From an uncultured Acetatifactor sp. (lineage in GTDB: Bacteria; Bacillota; Clostridia; Lachnospirales; Lachnospiraceae): 17,591 nucleotides of DNA. The notes below the pieces were generated by a model, which was given only the letters and a program-made list of their open reading frames with translations, was not told where the DNA came from and did not search any database. The stretch spans positions 1 through 17,591 of the forward strand of contig CANRZC010000009.1 in NCBI GenBank assembly GCA_947644185.1, in the 5' to 3' direction. Of the stretch, positions 1 to 6,265 are shown one piece after another (position 1 is the first letter of the stretch; each line of letters begins with the position of its first letter). Position numbers and translations under genes: made by a program.

Positions 1-164
1 AGGTTGCTGACATCATTGATACATACGTGTATAGAATGGGTCTAATCAATTCGGATTACTCATTCTCTACGGCAGCGGGTATGTTTAAATCCGTAGTCGC
101 ATTTATATTGATTGTGTTTGTCAATAATGTGGCAAAGAAAACGGGCAATGAGGGACTTTATTAA
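1..164 (+). CDS. Sugar ABC transporter permease, LplB type (3' end only)
   Basis: The reading frame entering from the left edge (first full codon at 3) gives 53 residues before a TAA at 162-164. The tail reads ...YSFSTAAGMFKSVVAFILI... and ends in NEGLY. This is the usual C-terminus of LplB-like permeases of the binding-protein-dependent sugar transporters: the last transmembrane helix after a 'YS.STA.G.FKS' segment, followed by a short polar tail. It would form the first membrane subunit paired with the permease that follows 54 bases downstream. The start and the EAA loop lie outside the window, so substrate cannot be judged from this fragment. The neighbouring alpha-galactosidase suggests galactosides. 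Confidence 0.85.
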   Translation, partial: VADIIDTYVYRMGLINSDYSFSTAAGMFKSVVAFILIVFVNNVAKKTGNEGLY

Positions 165-187
165 AGCCTATATCGAAGAAGAAAGGA

Positions 188-206
188 GGCCCGCGGGGAG
201 CGGGCC
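188..206 (+). promoter_or_regulatory. Intercistronic hairpin abutting a Shine-Dalgarno
   Basis: GGCCCGC (188-194), loop GGGGA (195-199) and GCGGGCC (200-206) form a perfect 7-bp GC stem. It ends one base before the AGGAGG (207-212) that serves the ATG at 219. It has no U-tract, so it is not a terminator. It is more likely to slow 3' exonuclease decay or to tune translation between the two permease genes. A three-codon minicistron, ATG AAA TGA (214-222), overlaps the true start and is probably incidental. Confidence 0.5.
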
Positions 207-218
207 AGGAGGTATGAA

Positions 219-1121
219 ATGAAAGAGAGAAATCATCTCACGAAAGTGAAGCGCGGCAGAGGAGAAGTTGCTTACGGCGTGTTCAATTATATCTTTTTCA
301 CCGTATTGTGTATTATCATGGTATATCCGTTCTGGCATGTGGTCATGATGTCCCTGAGCTCAGTGGAAGCCACAGCCAAAGGCGGTATCTTCCTGTGGCC
401 CAAGGGATTTAATCTGGATACATATGTACAGGTGTTTAAGGATCCATCCATTTGGACGGGTTATCTGACTACGGTGCTGGTGACCATAGCAGGTACTTTT
501 CTGGGAACTCTGTTCACTGCCACCACAGCTTATCCGCTTTCGAAAAAAGATTTGCCCTTTGGGAAGACAATGCTTTTGCTGGTGCTCTTTACCATGCTGT
601 TCTCAGGCGGCATGATTCCGGGCTACCTGCTGATCAAGGGTTTGAACCTGATTGACAATCGTTGGGCGCTGGTTCTACCTGGATTGGTTAGTGCCTACAA
701 CGTGATTATCATGAAAAGCTTTTTTATGACCATTCCTGAGAGCTTGGAGGAATCGGCCAAAATTGATGGGGCTACAGAAGTGACCATATTCTGGAAGATA
801 GTCCTTCCCCTGTCCAAGGCCACAATTGCTACCATTGCCCTGTTCACAGCAGTGGGATATTGGAATGATTATTTCTCCAGCGTTCTCTACATTAATACAA
901 AAAGCAGATGGGCCCTGCAGGCAGTGCTGCGCTACATGCTGACCAATACCAATCAGGCCATGCAGTCTGCGGGTGTTACCGTGGCGGCAGCCACCAATGT
1001 GACAGCGGCTACCATCAAGTCCGCATCTGTGGTCATTGCCACAGTTCCTATTCTTTGCGTATATCCTTTTGTACAGAAATACTTTGTAAAGGGCGTTATG
1101 ATTGGGGGCGTCAAAGGATAA
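219..1121 (+). CDS. Carbohydrate ABC transporter permease, LplC/YtcP type
   Basis: This 300-residue integral membrane protein has about six hydrophobic helices. They begin near residues 23, 80, 110, 150, 200 and 268. Between the fourth and fifth lies the cytoplasmic EAA loop (residues about 174-200, ESLEESAKIDGA... ending IVLPLSKA), which docks on the ATPase subunit. Length and layout match the second permease of CUT1-type sugar importers of the LplBC family. AGGAGG at 207-212 sits six bases before the ATG at 219. The gene lies 54 bases after the LplB-type partner and is followed, after a structured gap, by the binding-protein gene. No ATPase gene is in the window; such systems usually share a multitask MsmK/MalK-type ATPase encoded elsewhere. 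Galactoside substrate is inferred from context only. Confidence 0.93.
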   Translation: MKERNHLTKVKRGRGEVAYGVFNYIFFTVLCIIMVYPFWHVVMMSLSSVEATAKGGIFLWPKGFNLDTYVQVFKDPSIWTGYLTTVLVTIAGTFLGTLFTATTAYPLSKKDLPFGKTMLLLVLFTMLFSGGMIPGYLLIKGLNLIDNRWALVLPGLVSAYNVIIMKSFFMTIPESLEESAKIDGATEVTIFWKIVLPLSKATIATIALFTAVGYWNDYFSSVLYINTKSRWALQAVLRYMLTNTNQAMQSAGVTVAAATNVTAATIKSASVVIATVPILCVYPFVQKYFVKGVMIGGVKG

Positions 1122-1130
1122 AGTGTGCAC

Positions 1131-1188
1131 GGAATGAAGATTTTCTAAGCCCGCAAAGTACACGGGCTAAGAAAATCTAAATCATTCC
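1131..1188 (+). repeat. Hairpin 1: long two-part stem with AAGTACA loop
   Basis: An outer stem GGAATGA (1131-1137) pairs with TCATTCC (1182-1188). An inner 16-base arm, AGATTTTCTAAGCCCG (1138-1153), pairs with 1163-1178 with one A-A mismatch at 1147/1169. AAA (1179-1181) bulges on the 3' side. The nine-base loop CAAAGTACA occupies 1154-1162. Confidence 0.8.
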
Positions 1189-1189
1189 G

Positions 1190-1222
1190 GGAAGAATGCC
1201 CGAAGTACATGGGCATTCTTCC
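1190..1222 (+). repeat. Hairpin 2: perfect 12-bp stem with AAGTACA loop
   Basis: GGAAGAATGCCC (1190-1201) pairs perfectly with GGGCATTCTTCC (1211-1222) around the loop GAAGTACAT (1202-1210). The apical part (GCCC, AAGTACA, GGGC) repeats that of hairpin 1, while the lower stem is unrelated in sequence but still fully paired. This points to a shared structural family rather than a plain duplication. Confidence 0.8.
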
Positions 1223-1246
1223 GGTCTTGCACCGATTGCTCTTGAT

Positions 1247-1315
1247 AACAGAACTGCGTTCTGTTGTACTTGACACCAGAAATTGTTTTCTGGTGTATGT
1301 GCCGCTAAAGCGGCA
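1247..1315 (+). repeat. Hairpins 3-5 of the array
   Basis: Hairpin 3 is AACAGAAC/GTTCTGTT (1247-1254 and 1258-1265, loop TGC). Hairpin 4 is ACACCAGAAA/TTTCTGGTGT (1273-1282 and 1287-1296, loop TTGT). Hairpin 5 is TGCCGC/GCGGCA (1300-1305 and 1310-1315, loop TAAA). All arms are perfectly complementary. The spacer between hairpins 3 and 4 contains TGTACTT, the complement of the loops of hairpins 1 and 2. Confidence 0.7.
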
Positions 1316-1340
1316 TGATGGGAAGTCAACATGATGGGAA
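1314..1340 (+). repeat. 11-bp direct repeat CATGATGGGAA
   Basis: CATGATGGGAA occurs at 1314-1324 and again at 1330-1340, a 16-base offset, just after hairpin 5. Two equally spaced copies could be a paired protein-binding site or a slippage remnant. No clear -35/-10 pair was found close by. Confidence 0.45.
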
Positions 1341-1389
1341 ATGTGTGGGGGCTTTGGGGGCACTGGGTAAATTGAGGAAAGGTTTTATT

Positions 1390-1413
1390 GCATGGGAGAA
1401 AGGGATTCCATGC
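1390..1413 (+). promoter_or_regulatory. Small hairpin in the binding-protein 5' region
   Basis: GCATGG (1390-1395) is complementary to CCATGC (1408-1413), and one G-T plus one A-T pair can extend the stem inward. It lies about 24 bases upstream of the GGGAGGG Shine-Dalgarno (1438-1444). Function is unknown; it is weak compared with hairpins 1 and 2. Confidence 0.3.
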
Positions 1414-1449
1414 GGAAAATAAAATAATTAAATTTTGGGAGGGATTACA

Positions 1450-3084
1450 ATGAAGAAAAGAATGTTGGCACTTTTACTGGCAGGCATGATGACAGTGGGC
1501 ATGCTCTCTGGATGTGGCAGCGGATCGGGAGATTCCGGCTCACAGGGGGGGCAGACTGGCGGGGGAGCCGGCAATACGCCTGTATCTGACGAAAAGATTG
1601 ATGTGCTGAACCAGTCCGAGACCATGAAGATGTCCGTGGTATGCCTCCAGGGCTATACCCAGCCGGACAGCCAGATTCAGAAATGGCTGGAGGAGCGCTA
1701 CAACCTGGACATCGAAGTGGTAGCGCTTCCCGGATGGAGCGATGCCACAGCAAAGATTACCCTGTTAATGCAGGATGAGACCCAGAGACCGGACATTATC
1801 TGGTGGTGGAACATGGAGAAGGACTACTCCCAGTGGGTGGATGCAGGCCTTTTGGTGGATGTGAGTCCCTACATGGACAAATATACCAATATGCGGGATT
1901 ATTATAACAGCATTGACCCTGGCGTGCTTTTCTATGCGGCTGACAACAGCGGCGCCATCTACAGGATTCCTGGAGACGTGGCGGAGCCCGCCTGTGAGAC
2001 TCTGTGGATCAGGCAGGACTGGCTGGACAATCTGAATCTGGAGGTGCCAAAGACGCTGGATGAGCTGGAGAACGTGCTGTACGCTTTCACAAATGACGAT
2101 CCGGACGGGGACGGCCAGAACAATACCTACGGGCTGGGCGGTGACGGGTACGACCTGCGAAGCTTCTGGCCCTGGATTCAGGGCTGTGGCGATGGCCTGG
2201 GACGGGACACTTTCCTGAAAATGGATGACGGCTCCTATATTTACGGACCTACCACTGAGGACTGCAAGGAATGGCTGCGCAGGGTGTCTAAATTGTATGC
2301 AGATGGCGTCATTACGCCCAATATCATCACGGATACCGACAGGGATGAAGAGATGGCGAACGGTGGTTTCGGCGTGACTTACAGCTGGGTTTCCTGGAAT
2401 AATCCTTCTGTTGGTCCTATGCAGTCTTTCTATTCCACCCATCCAGAAGCTAAGTGGGTGCCCATTGACATGGTAGCGGGAGACAATGGGACTCCTCAGG
2501 ACGATCCCGCGTCTGTAGCTGCATGGTGCTACTTTGGCATTACAAACACCTGCTCCAATCCTGAGCGTGCCTATGCCATCTGGGACGACATGGCCACACC
2601 TGAGAACTACATTCACAGAAGATTCGGCGTGGAGGGTGAGCATTACAAGGACAATGGAGACGGAACCTATGAAATCCTGGTTCCCAGCGATGGAACTCAG
2701 AATACAGAGCAGAACATTGGTCTGAAGCTGTTCCAGGATCTGTTCGCAAGGAAAGACTTCTGCAACATTGAGAATACAAAGAGCACCTCGGAGCTGTTCG
2801 AAAAGGTAGCCGCCAACAGCCGTATCGCTTATTCCCATACGGTGGAGAAGAAAAACCCTGAGGCGTATACAGTGAATAACGAGAAGGGAACGGACATCGG
2901 CGATGCTATGAAGGAGTATGTATGGGGCGTCATCGGCGGAAGCAAGTCTTTGGACGACTGGGATGCCTATGTGCAGCAGATTGAGAGCCTGGGCGTGCAG
3001 GACATCATCGATGAGCTGACAACACTCCACGGCGCACAGATGAAAGAGTACGAGGAGTATATGAAGAGCGCGAATAATGGCTGA
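1450..3084 (+). CDS. Extracellular sugar-binding lipoprotein, LplA type
   Basis: The product is a 544-residue secreted substrate-binding protein of an ABC sugar importer. The N-terminus is a lipoprotein signal: MKKR, a hydrophobic core, then the lipobox LSGC, with the acylated cysteine at residue 22. A Gly/Ser-rich linker follows. The mature part has features of the large LplA/YtcQ-type family 1 solute-binding proteins, including a DPDGDGQNNTYGL segment that resembles a calcium-loop motif common in this family. The ATG at 1450 is preferred over an in-frame TTG at 1435 because the Shine-Dalgarno (1438-1444) would lie inside the longer version. It works with the two upstream permeases. The alpha-galactosidase downstream suggests raffinose- or melibiose-type ligands, but that is inference. 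The binding-protein gene follows the permeases here and is set apart by the hairpin array. Confidence 0.93.
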   Translation: MKKRMLALLLAGMMTVGMLSGCGSGSGDSGSQGGQTGGGAGNTPVSDEKIDVLNQSETMKMSVVCLQGYTQPDSQIQKWLEERYNLDIEVVALPGWSDATAKITLLMQDETQRPDIIWWWNMEKDYSQWVDAGLLVDVSPYMDKYTNMRDYYNSIDPGVLFYAADNSGAIYRIPGDVAEPACETLWIRQDWLDNLNLEVPKTLDELENVLYAFTNDDPDGDGQNNTYGLGGDGYDLRSFWPWIQGCGDGLGRDTFLKMDDGSYIYGPTTEDCKEWLRRVSKLYADGVITPNIITDTDRDEEMANGGFGVTYSWVSWNNPSVGPMQSFYSTHPEAKWVPIDMVAGDNGTPQDDPASVAAWCYFGITNTCSNPERAYAIWDDMATPENYIHRRFGVEGEHYKDNGDGTYEILVPSDGTQNTEQNIGLKLFQDLFARKDFCNIENTKSTSELFEKVAANSRIAYSHTVEKKNPEAYTVNNEKGTDIGDAMKEYVWGVIGGSKSLDDWDAYVQQIESLGVQDIIDELTTLHGAQMKEYEEYMKSANNG

Positions 3085-3164
3085 TATGGAAATAACAGCT
3101 GTAAGATGACGGCAAAGGCGCTTTACCAAGTAGCAGACTTAAGCTTGGTTTACCGCAGGTCAGG

Positions 3165-3209
3165 AAAAGCCCTATGGTGGACAGGTAGATTGTTCGCCAT
3201 GGGGCTTTT
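3165..3209 (+). terminator. Terminator-like stem between binding protein and galactosidase
   Basis: AAAAGCCCTATGG (3165-3177) pairs with CCATGGGGCTTTT (3197-3209) over 13 positions with a single wobble, and the 3' arm ends in TTTT. The 19-base loop is long and the U-run is short (TTTTGGCGTT), so leakage is likely. A partial terminator here would lower galactosidase expression relative to the transporter. The rest of the 227-base gap (3085-3311) shows no gene I trust. Confidence 0.45.
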
Positions 3210-3311
3210 GGCGTTCTGGTATCCGCTGGGAGGACAGCGTGGGGCGGCAGGCGGTGATACTGAATTATTTATGAAAGAGAAGCTCGCTGGAGCGGGCAGA
3301 TGGGAGGGAAT

Positions 3312-5519
3312 ATGGGGATCGTTTATTATGAGCAGGACAGGATCTTCAAGCTGGACACTTTGCACACCAGTTATCTGATAGGCATTGTAGATCAGGAGGG
3401 ATTTCTGGGGCATATCTATTATGGGAGAAAGGTATCGGGGCATGAACTCTCGTATCTGCTGCGGACAGAGGAACCGCCCTTTGTGCCCTCCCGAAACCAG
3501 AGGGACAGGCTTTCTTTTCTGGATAAGTTTCCCATGGAGTACCCTGTCCACGGCATCGGCGATTTCCGGGAGGCGGCGCTGCGGGTACGGACACAGGGCG
3601 GCCATAAGGCCTGTGTGCTTTCCTATGAGTCCCATGAAATTTTCCAGGGAAAGAAAAAGCTGCCAGGGCTTCCGGCCTCCTTTGCCGGACAGGGGAGCTG
3701 CAGTACCCTGGAGATTACCTGTGTGGACCGAACACTGGGCATGAAGGTGATCTTAAGCTATTCCGTATTTGAAGAGGAGGATGTGATCGCCAGGCATGCA
3801 GAGGTGATAAACAGCGGACAGGACACAATTTATCTGGAAAAAGTTTGCTCCATGTCCATGGATATGGATGCTCAGCCCTTTGACATATTGACGCTCCATG
3901 GCTCCTGGGCCAGGGAATGCCATATGGAGAGGCACAGGCTGGGGAGAGGCTTCCAGGGCATTTCCTCCCGTCGGGGAATATCCAGCCATCAGGACCATCC
4001 TTTCATGGCACTGCTGGGGGAAGGGGCATCCGGGGAGAGCGGGGAGGTCTACGGGGTACAGCTGGTGTACTCGGGAAATTATGAAATCCGGGCGGAGGTC
4101 AGTCAGTTCGGCACTGTGAGATGGCAGGCAGGGCTGGAGGGCGAGGACTTTTGTTGGGGGCTGGAGCCTGGGGAGCGGTTCTGTGGGCCGGAGGCTTTGC
4201 TTACGTATTCCGCTGTAGGATTGGACGGCATGACAAAGCAGTACCATGATTTTATCAGGCGTCACATCATCCGGGGGAAGTATAAGGACAGAAAGCGGCC
4301 TATCCTGATCAACAACTGGGAGGCCACCTACTTTGACTTTGACACGGAAAAGCTGCTGTCCATTGCCAGGCAGGCCTCTGAGCTGGGCATTGAAATGCTG
4401 GTGATGGACGACGGATGGTTCGGAAACCGGAGGGACGAGTACAGATCCCTGGGGGACTGGCGGGTAAATGAGGAGAAGCTGAAAGGGGGGCTGGCGTATC
4501 TGGTGGAGCAGGTCAATGGGATGGGGATGAAGTTCGGCATTTGGTTTGAGCCGGAGATGATCTCCCCGGACTCGGATCTCTACAGAGCCCATCCAGATTG
4601 GGCCATAGGAGTACCGGGGCGGACGCCCTCCATGGCCAGGGGCCAGTATGTGCTGGATCTCTCCCGCAGGGAGGTGGTAGAATGCATCTGGGAGCAGGTG
4701 GAGGCAGTATTAAAAAGCGCAAATGTGGAGTATGTGAAATGGGATATGAACAGACCTTTGTGCGACCTGGGGAGCCTGGGGCTGCCTCCTGAGAGCCAGG
4801 GGGAGCTGGCCCACCGATATATGCTGGGAGTCTATGAGCTCCAGGAGCGGCTGGTGACCCGGTTCCCGGACATTCTGTTGGAGAACTGCGCCAGCGGCGG
4901 CGGACGGTTCGATGCCGGGATGTTGTATTACAGCCCTCAGATCTGGTGCTCAGACGATACGGACGCCATAGAGCGGTTGGCTATCCAGGAGGGAACGGCG
5001 CTGATTTATCCTCTGTCCACCATAGGTGCCCATGTCAGCGACTGCCCCAACCATGCGGTGGGCAGGACAACGCCTTTCGAGACCAGGGGGTATGTGGCCC
5101 TGGCGGGGACATTCGGCTATGAGTTGGATGTGACCAGAATTCCAGAAGAAGACAAAATAATGATACCACAGCAGGTGGCGCTGTATCATAAATACAATGA
5201 CTTGATTCGGGAGGGGGACTATTACCGGATCGCATCCGGGGCGGAGAACCGTCTGTACCACTGCTGGCAGGTGGTGTCCAAGGATAAGAGGGAGAGTCTG
5301 GTGACCTGGATTCAGGTGCTGTGCGGGCCCGGCAGGCAGAGCCATATGGTGCGGCTAAAAGGGCTGGATCCTTTGGCGCGCTACCGGGTGGAGGGAGCCG
5401 GGGAAGAGGTGGCGCTCTCCGGGGACTGCCTGATGTATGCAGGACTTCGGATTCCTGACAGGAAAGGGGATTTCGTGGGAGCGATGTTCCATTTGGTGCA
5501 GCTGGAGGAGGCGGAGTAG
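3312..5519 (+). CDS. Alpha-galactosidase, glycoside hydrolase family 36
   Basis: The product is a 735-residue retaining alpha-galactosidase, the usual length for bacterial GH36. It hydrolyses terminal alpha-1,6-galactose from melibiose, raffinose and related sugars. An N-terminal beta-sandwich (about residues 1-330) precedes the barrel. Barrel motifs run in order: NNWEATYFDFD, MDDGWFGNR, GIWFEPEM, KWDMNR with the predicted nucleophile Asp478, ENCASGGGRFD, and CSDDTDA (residues 548-551), which supplies the predicted acid/base. No signal peptide is visible, so it is probably cytoplasmic and acts on imported oligosaccharides. I chose the ATG at 3312 because GGGAGGG (3302-3308) lies just before it and MGI.Y is a typical family start. 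An in-frame ATG at 3300 is the alternative. It is the last gene of the transport locus. Confidence 0.96.
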   Translation: MGIVYYEQDRIFKLDTLHTSYLIGIVDQEGFLGHIYYGRKVSGHELSYLLRTEEPPFVPSRNQRDRLSFLDKFPMEYPVHGIGDFREAALRVRTQGGHKACVLSYESHEIFQGKKKLPGLPASFAGQGSCSTLEITCVDRTLGMKVILSYSVFEEEDVIARHAEVINSGQDTIYLEKVCSMSMDMDAQPFDILTLHGSWARECHMERHRLGRGFQGISSRRGISSHQDHPFMALLGEGASGESGEVYGVQLVYSGNYEIRAEVSQFGTVRWQAGLEGEDFCWGLEPGERFCGPEALLTYSAVGLDGMTKQYHDFIRRHIIRGKYKDRKRPILINNWEATYFDFDTEKLLSIARQASELGIEMLVMDDGWFGNRRDEYRSLGDWRVNEEKLKGGLAYLVEQVNGMGMKFGIWFEPEMISPDSDLYRAHPDWAIGVPGRTPSMARGQYVLDLSRREVVECIWEQVEAVLKSANVEYVKWDMNRPLCDLGSLGLPPESQGELAHRYMLGVYELQERLVTRFPDILLENCASGGGRFDAGMLYYSPQIWCSDDTDAIERLAIQEGTALIYPLSTIGAHVSDCPNHAVGRTTPFETRGYVALAGTFGYELDVTRIPEEDKIMIPQQVALYHKYNDLIREGDYYRIASGAENRLYHCWQVVSKDKRESLVTWIQVLCGPGRQSHMVRLKGLDPLARYRVEGAGEEVALSGDCLMYAGLRIPDRKGDFVGAMFHLVQLEEAE

Positions 5520-5542
5520 AAATTAGAATTCTCCACAGTTTA

Positions 5543-5589
5543 ACAGAAAATGCCGCATTCCGGTATCAATCCGGCGCGGCATTTTCTGT
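5543..5589. terminator. Bidirectional intrinsic terminator
   Basis: ACAGAAAATGCCGC (5543-5556) pairs perfectly with GCGGCATTTTCTGT (5576-5589). A small inner CCGG/CCGG pairing (5560-5563 and 5571-5574) sits within the loop. AAAA in one arm and TTTT in the other allow termination on both strands. It sits between the convergent ends of the alpha-galactosidase and the coiled-coil gene. Confidence 0.85.
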
Positions 5590-5591
5590 AC

Positions 5592-6020
5592 TTAGGCTAG
5601 CATTTTGAGTCTATCGCTATGTTCCATGATGACTTTTTTCATGACCTCATTGTCAGCCCTCAAAGCCTCGTATCCTTCAACGGAATCTTTGTACCTGTCG
5701 TAGGTTGAAGTGTAGCAGGCTTGAATAGTGTTCAATTGCGGCCTGATTATATTTTCCTGGAACAATTTTATCTGGTGTATTTCGGCATGGAGCCCAGCTT
5801 CGACGGCTTGTATTTCGGCATGGAGCCCAGCTTCGACGGCTTGTATTTCGGCCTGGAGCTCAGTTTTGACGGCTTGTATTTCGGCCTGGAGCTCGCCTTT
5901 GACGGCTTGTATTTCGCTTCTCAAGGCTTGCATCTCGTTTTTTATTGGCTGTATCTCTGCCTTTAGCTTTACATCCAATAATTGCGAGATTGCCAGCAAA
6001 TCTTCGGCTGTCAATGCCAT
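5592..6020 (-). CDS. Hendecad-repeat coiled-coil protein, function unknown
   Basis: This 142-residue soluble protein is predicted to be almost entirely helical. Residues about 21-85 are built of 11-residue units of the form AEIQAVKTELQ, five near-consecutive full or nearly full copies. That periodicity is typical of right-handed or straight hendecad coiled coils. The C-terminal part (NTIQACYTSTYDRYKDSVEGYEAL and beyond) is also helical but not repetitive. There is no signal peptide or transmembrane helix. The ATG at 6018-6020 is chosen because AAAGGAGG lies ten bases upstream; a longer start at 6041 would put the Shine-Dalgarno inside the coding sequence. It is a monocistronic gene converging on the galactosidase. 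Similar short coiled-coil proteins occur in Lachnospiraceae, but I know no function for them. Confidence 0.75.
   Translation of the reverse strand: MALTAEDLLAISQLLDVKLKAEIQPIKNEMQALRSEIQAVKGELQAEIQAVKTELQAEIQAVEAGLHAEIQAVEAGLHAEIHQIKLFQENIIRPQLNTIQACYTSTYDRYKDSVEGYEALRADNEVMKKVIMEHSDRLKMLA
5778..5909. repeat. 33-bp in-frame tandem repeat, four copies
   Basis: Four consecutive 33-bp units (5778-5810, 5811-5843, 5844-5876, 5877-5909) encode the 11-residue coiled-coil units of the - strand gene, and a degenerate fifth follows. The first two copies are identical over all 33 bases. The third and fourth differ by three bases from each other and more from the first pair. This fits recent duplication by slippage. 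Confidence 0.95.
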
Positions 6021-6052
6021 ATTGATGCGTCCTCCTTTCATAGACTATATTT

Positions 6053-6081
6053 ATCATATCATATGAGGTGGGATTTGTCAC
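6053..6081 (-). promoter_or_regulatory. Predicted sigma-A promoter of the coiled-coil gene
   Basis: On the - strand GTGACA (6081-6076) is separated by 17 bases from TATGAT (6058-6053). A second overlapping TATGAT lies at 6063-6058. The start codon is 33 bases downstream. The hexamers are imperfect but spacing and distance fit. Confidence 0.4.
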
Positions 6082-6115
6082 TGCGTATTTACAAAATTTA
6101 CCCGATTCCAACAGA

Positions 6116-6155
6116 TTTCGACACTCCTCGTGAGATGTTTCAAGATTTGTCGAAA
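6116..6155. repeat. 8-bp inverted repeat TTTCGACA/TGTCGAAA
   Basis: TTTCGACA (6116-6123) and TGTCGAAA (6148-6155) are perfect inverted copies 24 bases apart. They lie in the space between the divergent coiled-coil and polymerase promoters. They could be an operator or the foot of a weak hairpin. No matching regulator is visible. Confidence 0.3.
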
Positions 6156-6208
6156 GCTTTTCTCTGTGGAAGGCGGTTGAAAAGTCATAGATAAATTACG
6201 ATTTTATA

Positions 6209-6237
6209 TTTACACAGAACAAACGTTCTGATATAAT
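6209..6237 (+). promoter_or_regulatory. Sigma-A promoter of the Y-family polymerase gene
   Basis: TTTACA (6209-6214), a 17-base spacer and a perfect TATAAT (6232-6237) form a near-consensus promoter. Transcription would start near 6244. The LexA box fills most of the spacer, so repressor and polymerase would compete for the same DNA. Confidence 0.8.
6215..6230. promoter_or_regulatory. LexA (SOS) operator
   Basis: CAGAAC AAAC GTTCTG is a perfect 6-4-6 palindrome. It contains GAAC-N4-GTTC (6217-6228), the core of the Gram-positive LexA/DinR box. It lies between the -35 and -10 of a damage-tolerance polymerase gene, where a LexA operator is expected. Confidence 0.85.
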
Positions 6238-6265
6238 GGTGCTATAGCACAGGAGGGACATTTCT

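Larger units (their letters stand above)
1131..1315 (+). other. Array of five hairpins in the permease/binding-protein gap
   Basis: The 328-base gap between the permease stop (1121) and the binding-protein ATG (1450) contains no convincing gene. It holds five consecutive inverted repeats: 1131-1188, 1190-1222, 1247-1265, 1273-1296 and 1300-1315. None is followed by a clear U-tract, so this is not a simple terminator. The first two share the loop heptamer AAGTACA, and its exact complement TGTACTT lies at 1265-1271. Possible roles are an mRNA stabiliser that allows separate expression of the binding protein, a structured non-coding RNA, or a cluster of REP-like palindromic elements. Which one is undecided. 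Confidence 0.7.

Noticed and set aside
1122..1449. Riboswitch or T-box for the binding-protein gene
   Set aside because: No known riboswitch core or T-box sequence is recognisable, and no terminator/antiterminator with a U-tract follows the hairpins.
1765..3129. 454-codon open frame on the - strand
   Set aside because: It lies antisense across the binding-protein gene, has low-complexity hydrophobic content with no recognisable domain, and has no ribosome binding site. It is a shadow of biased codon use.
3106..3378. 90-codon + strand frame between binding protein and galactosidase
   Set aside because: It overlaps the galactosidase start, contains the terminator-like stem, and has no recognisable domain or good ribosome binding site.
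3753..4592. 279-codon open frame on the - strand inside the alpha-galactosidase
   Set aside because: The + strand GH36 protein is complete and conserved through this stretch; the antisense product shows no family features.
5778..5909. CRISPR-like array of 33-bp repeats
   Set aside because: The units are contiguous with no spacers and encode in-frame coiled-coil residues.
5728..6066. 112-codon + strand frame with repeated SAWSPASTACI units
   Set aside because: The 33-bp repeats keep several frames open at once. The opposite strand encodes a coherent coiled coil with AAAGGAGG, and this frame has no ribosome binding site.
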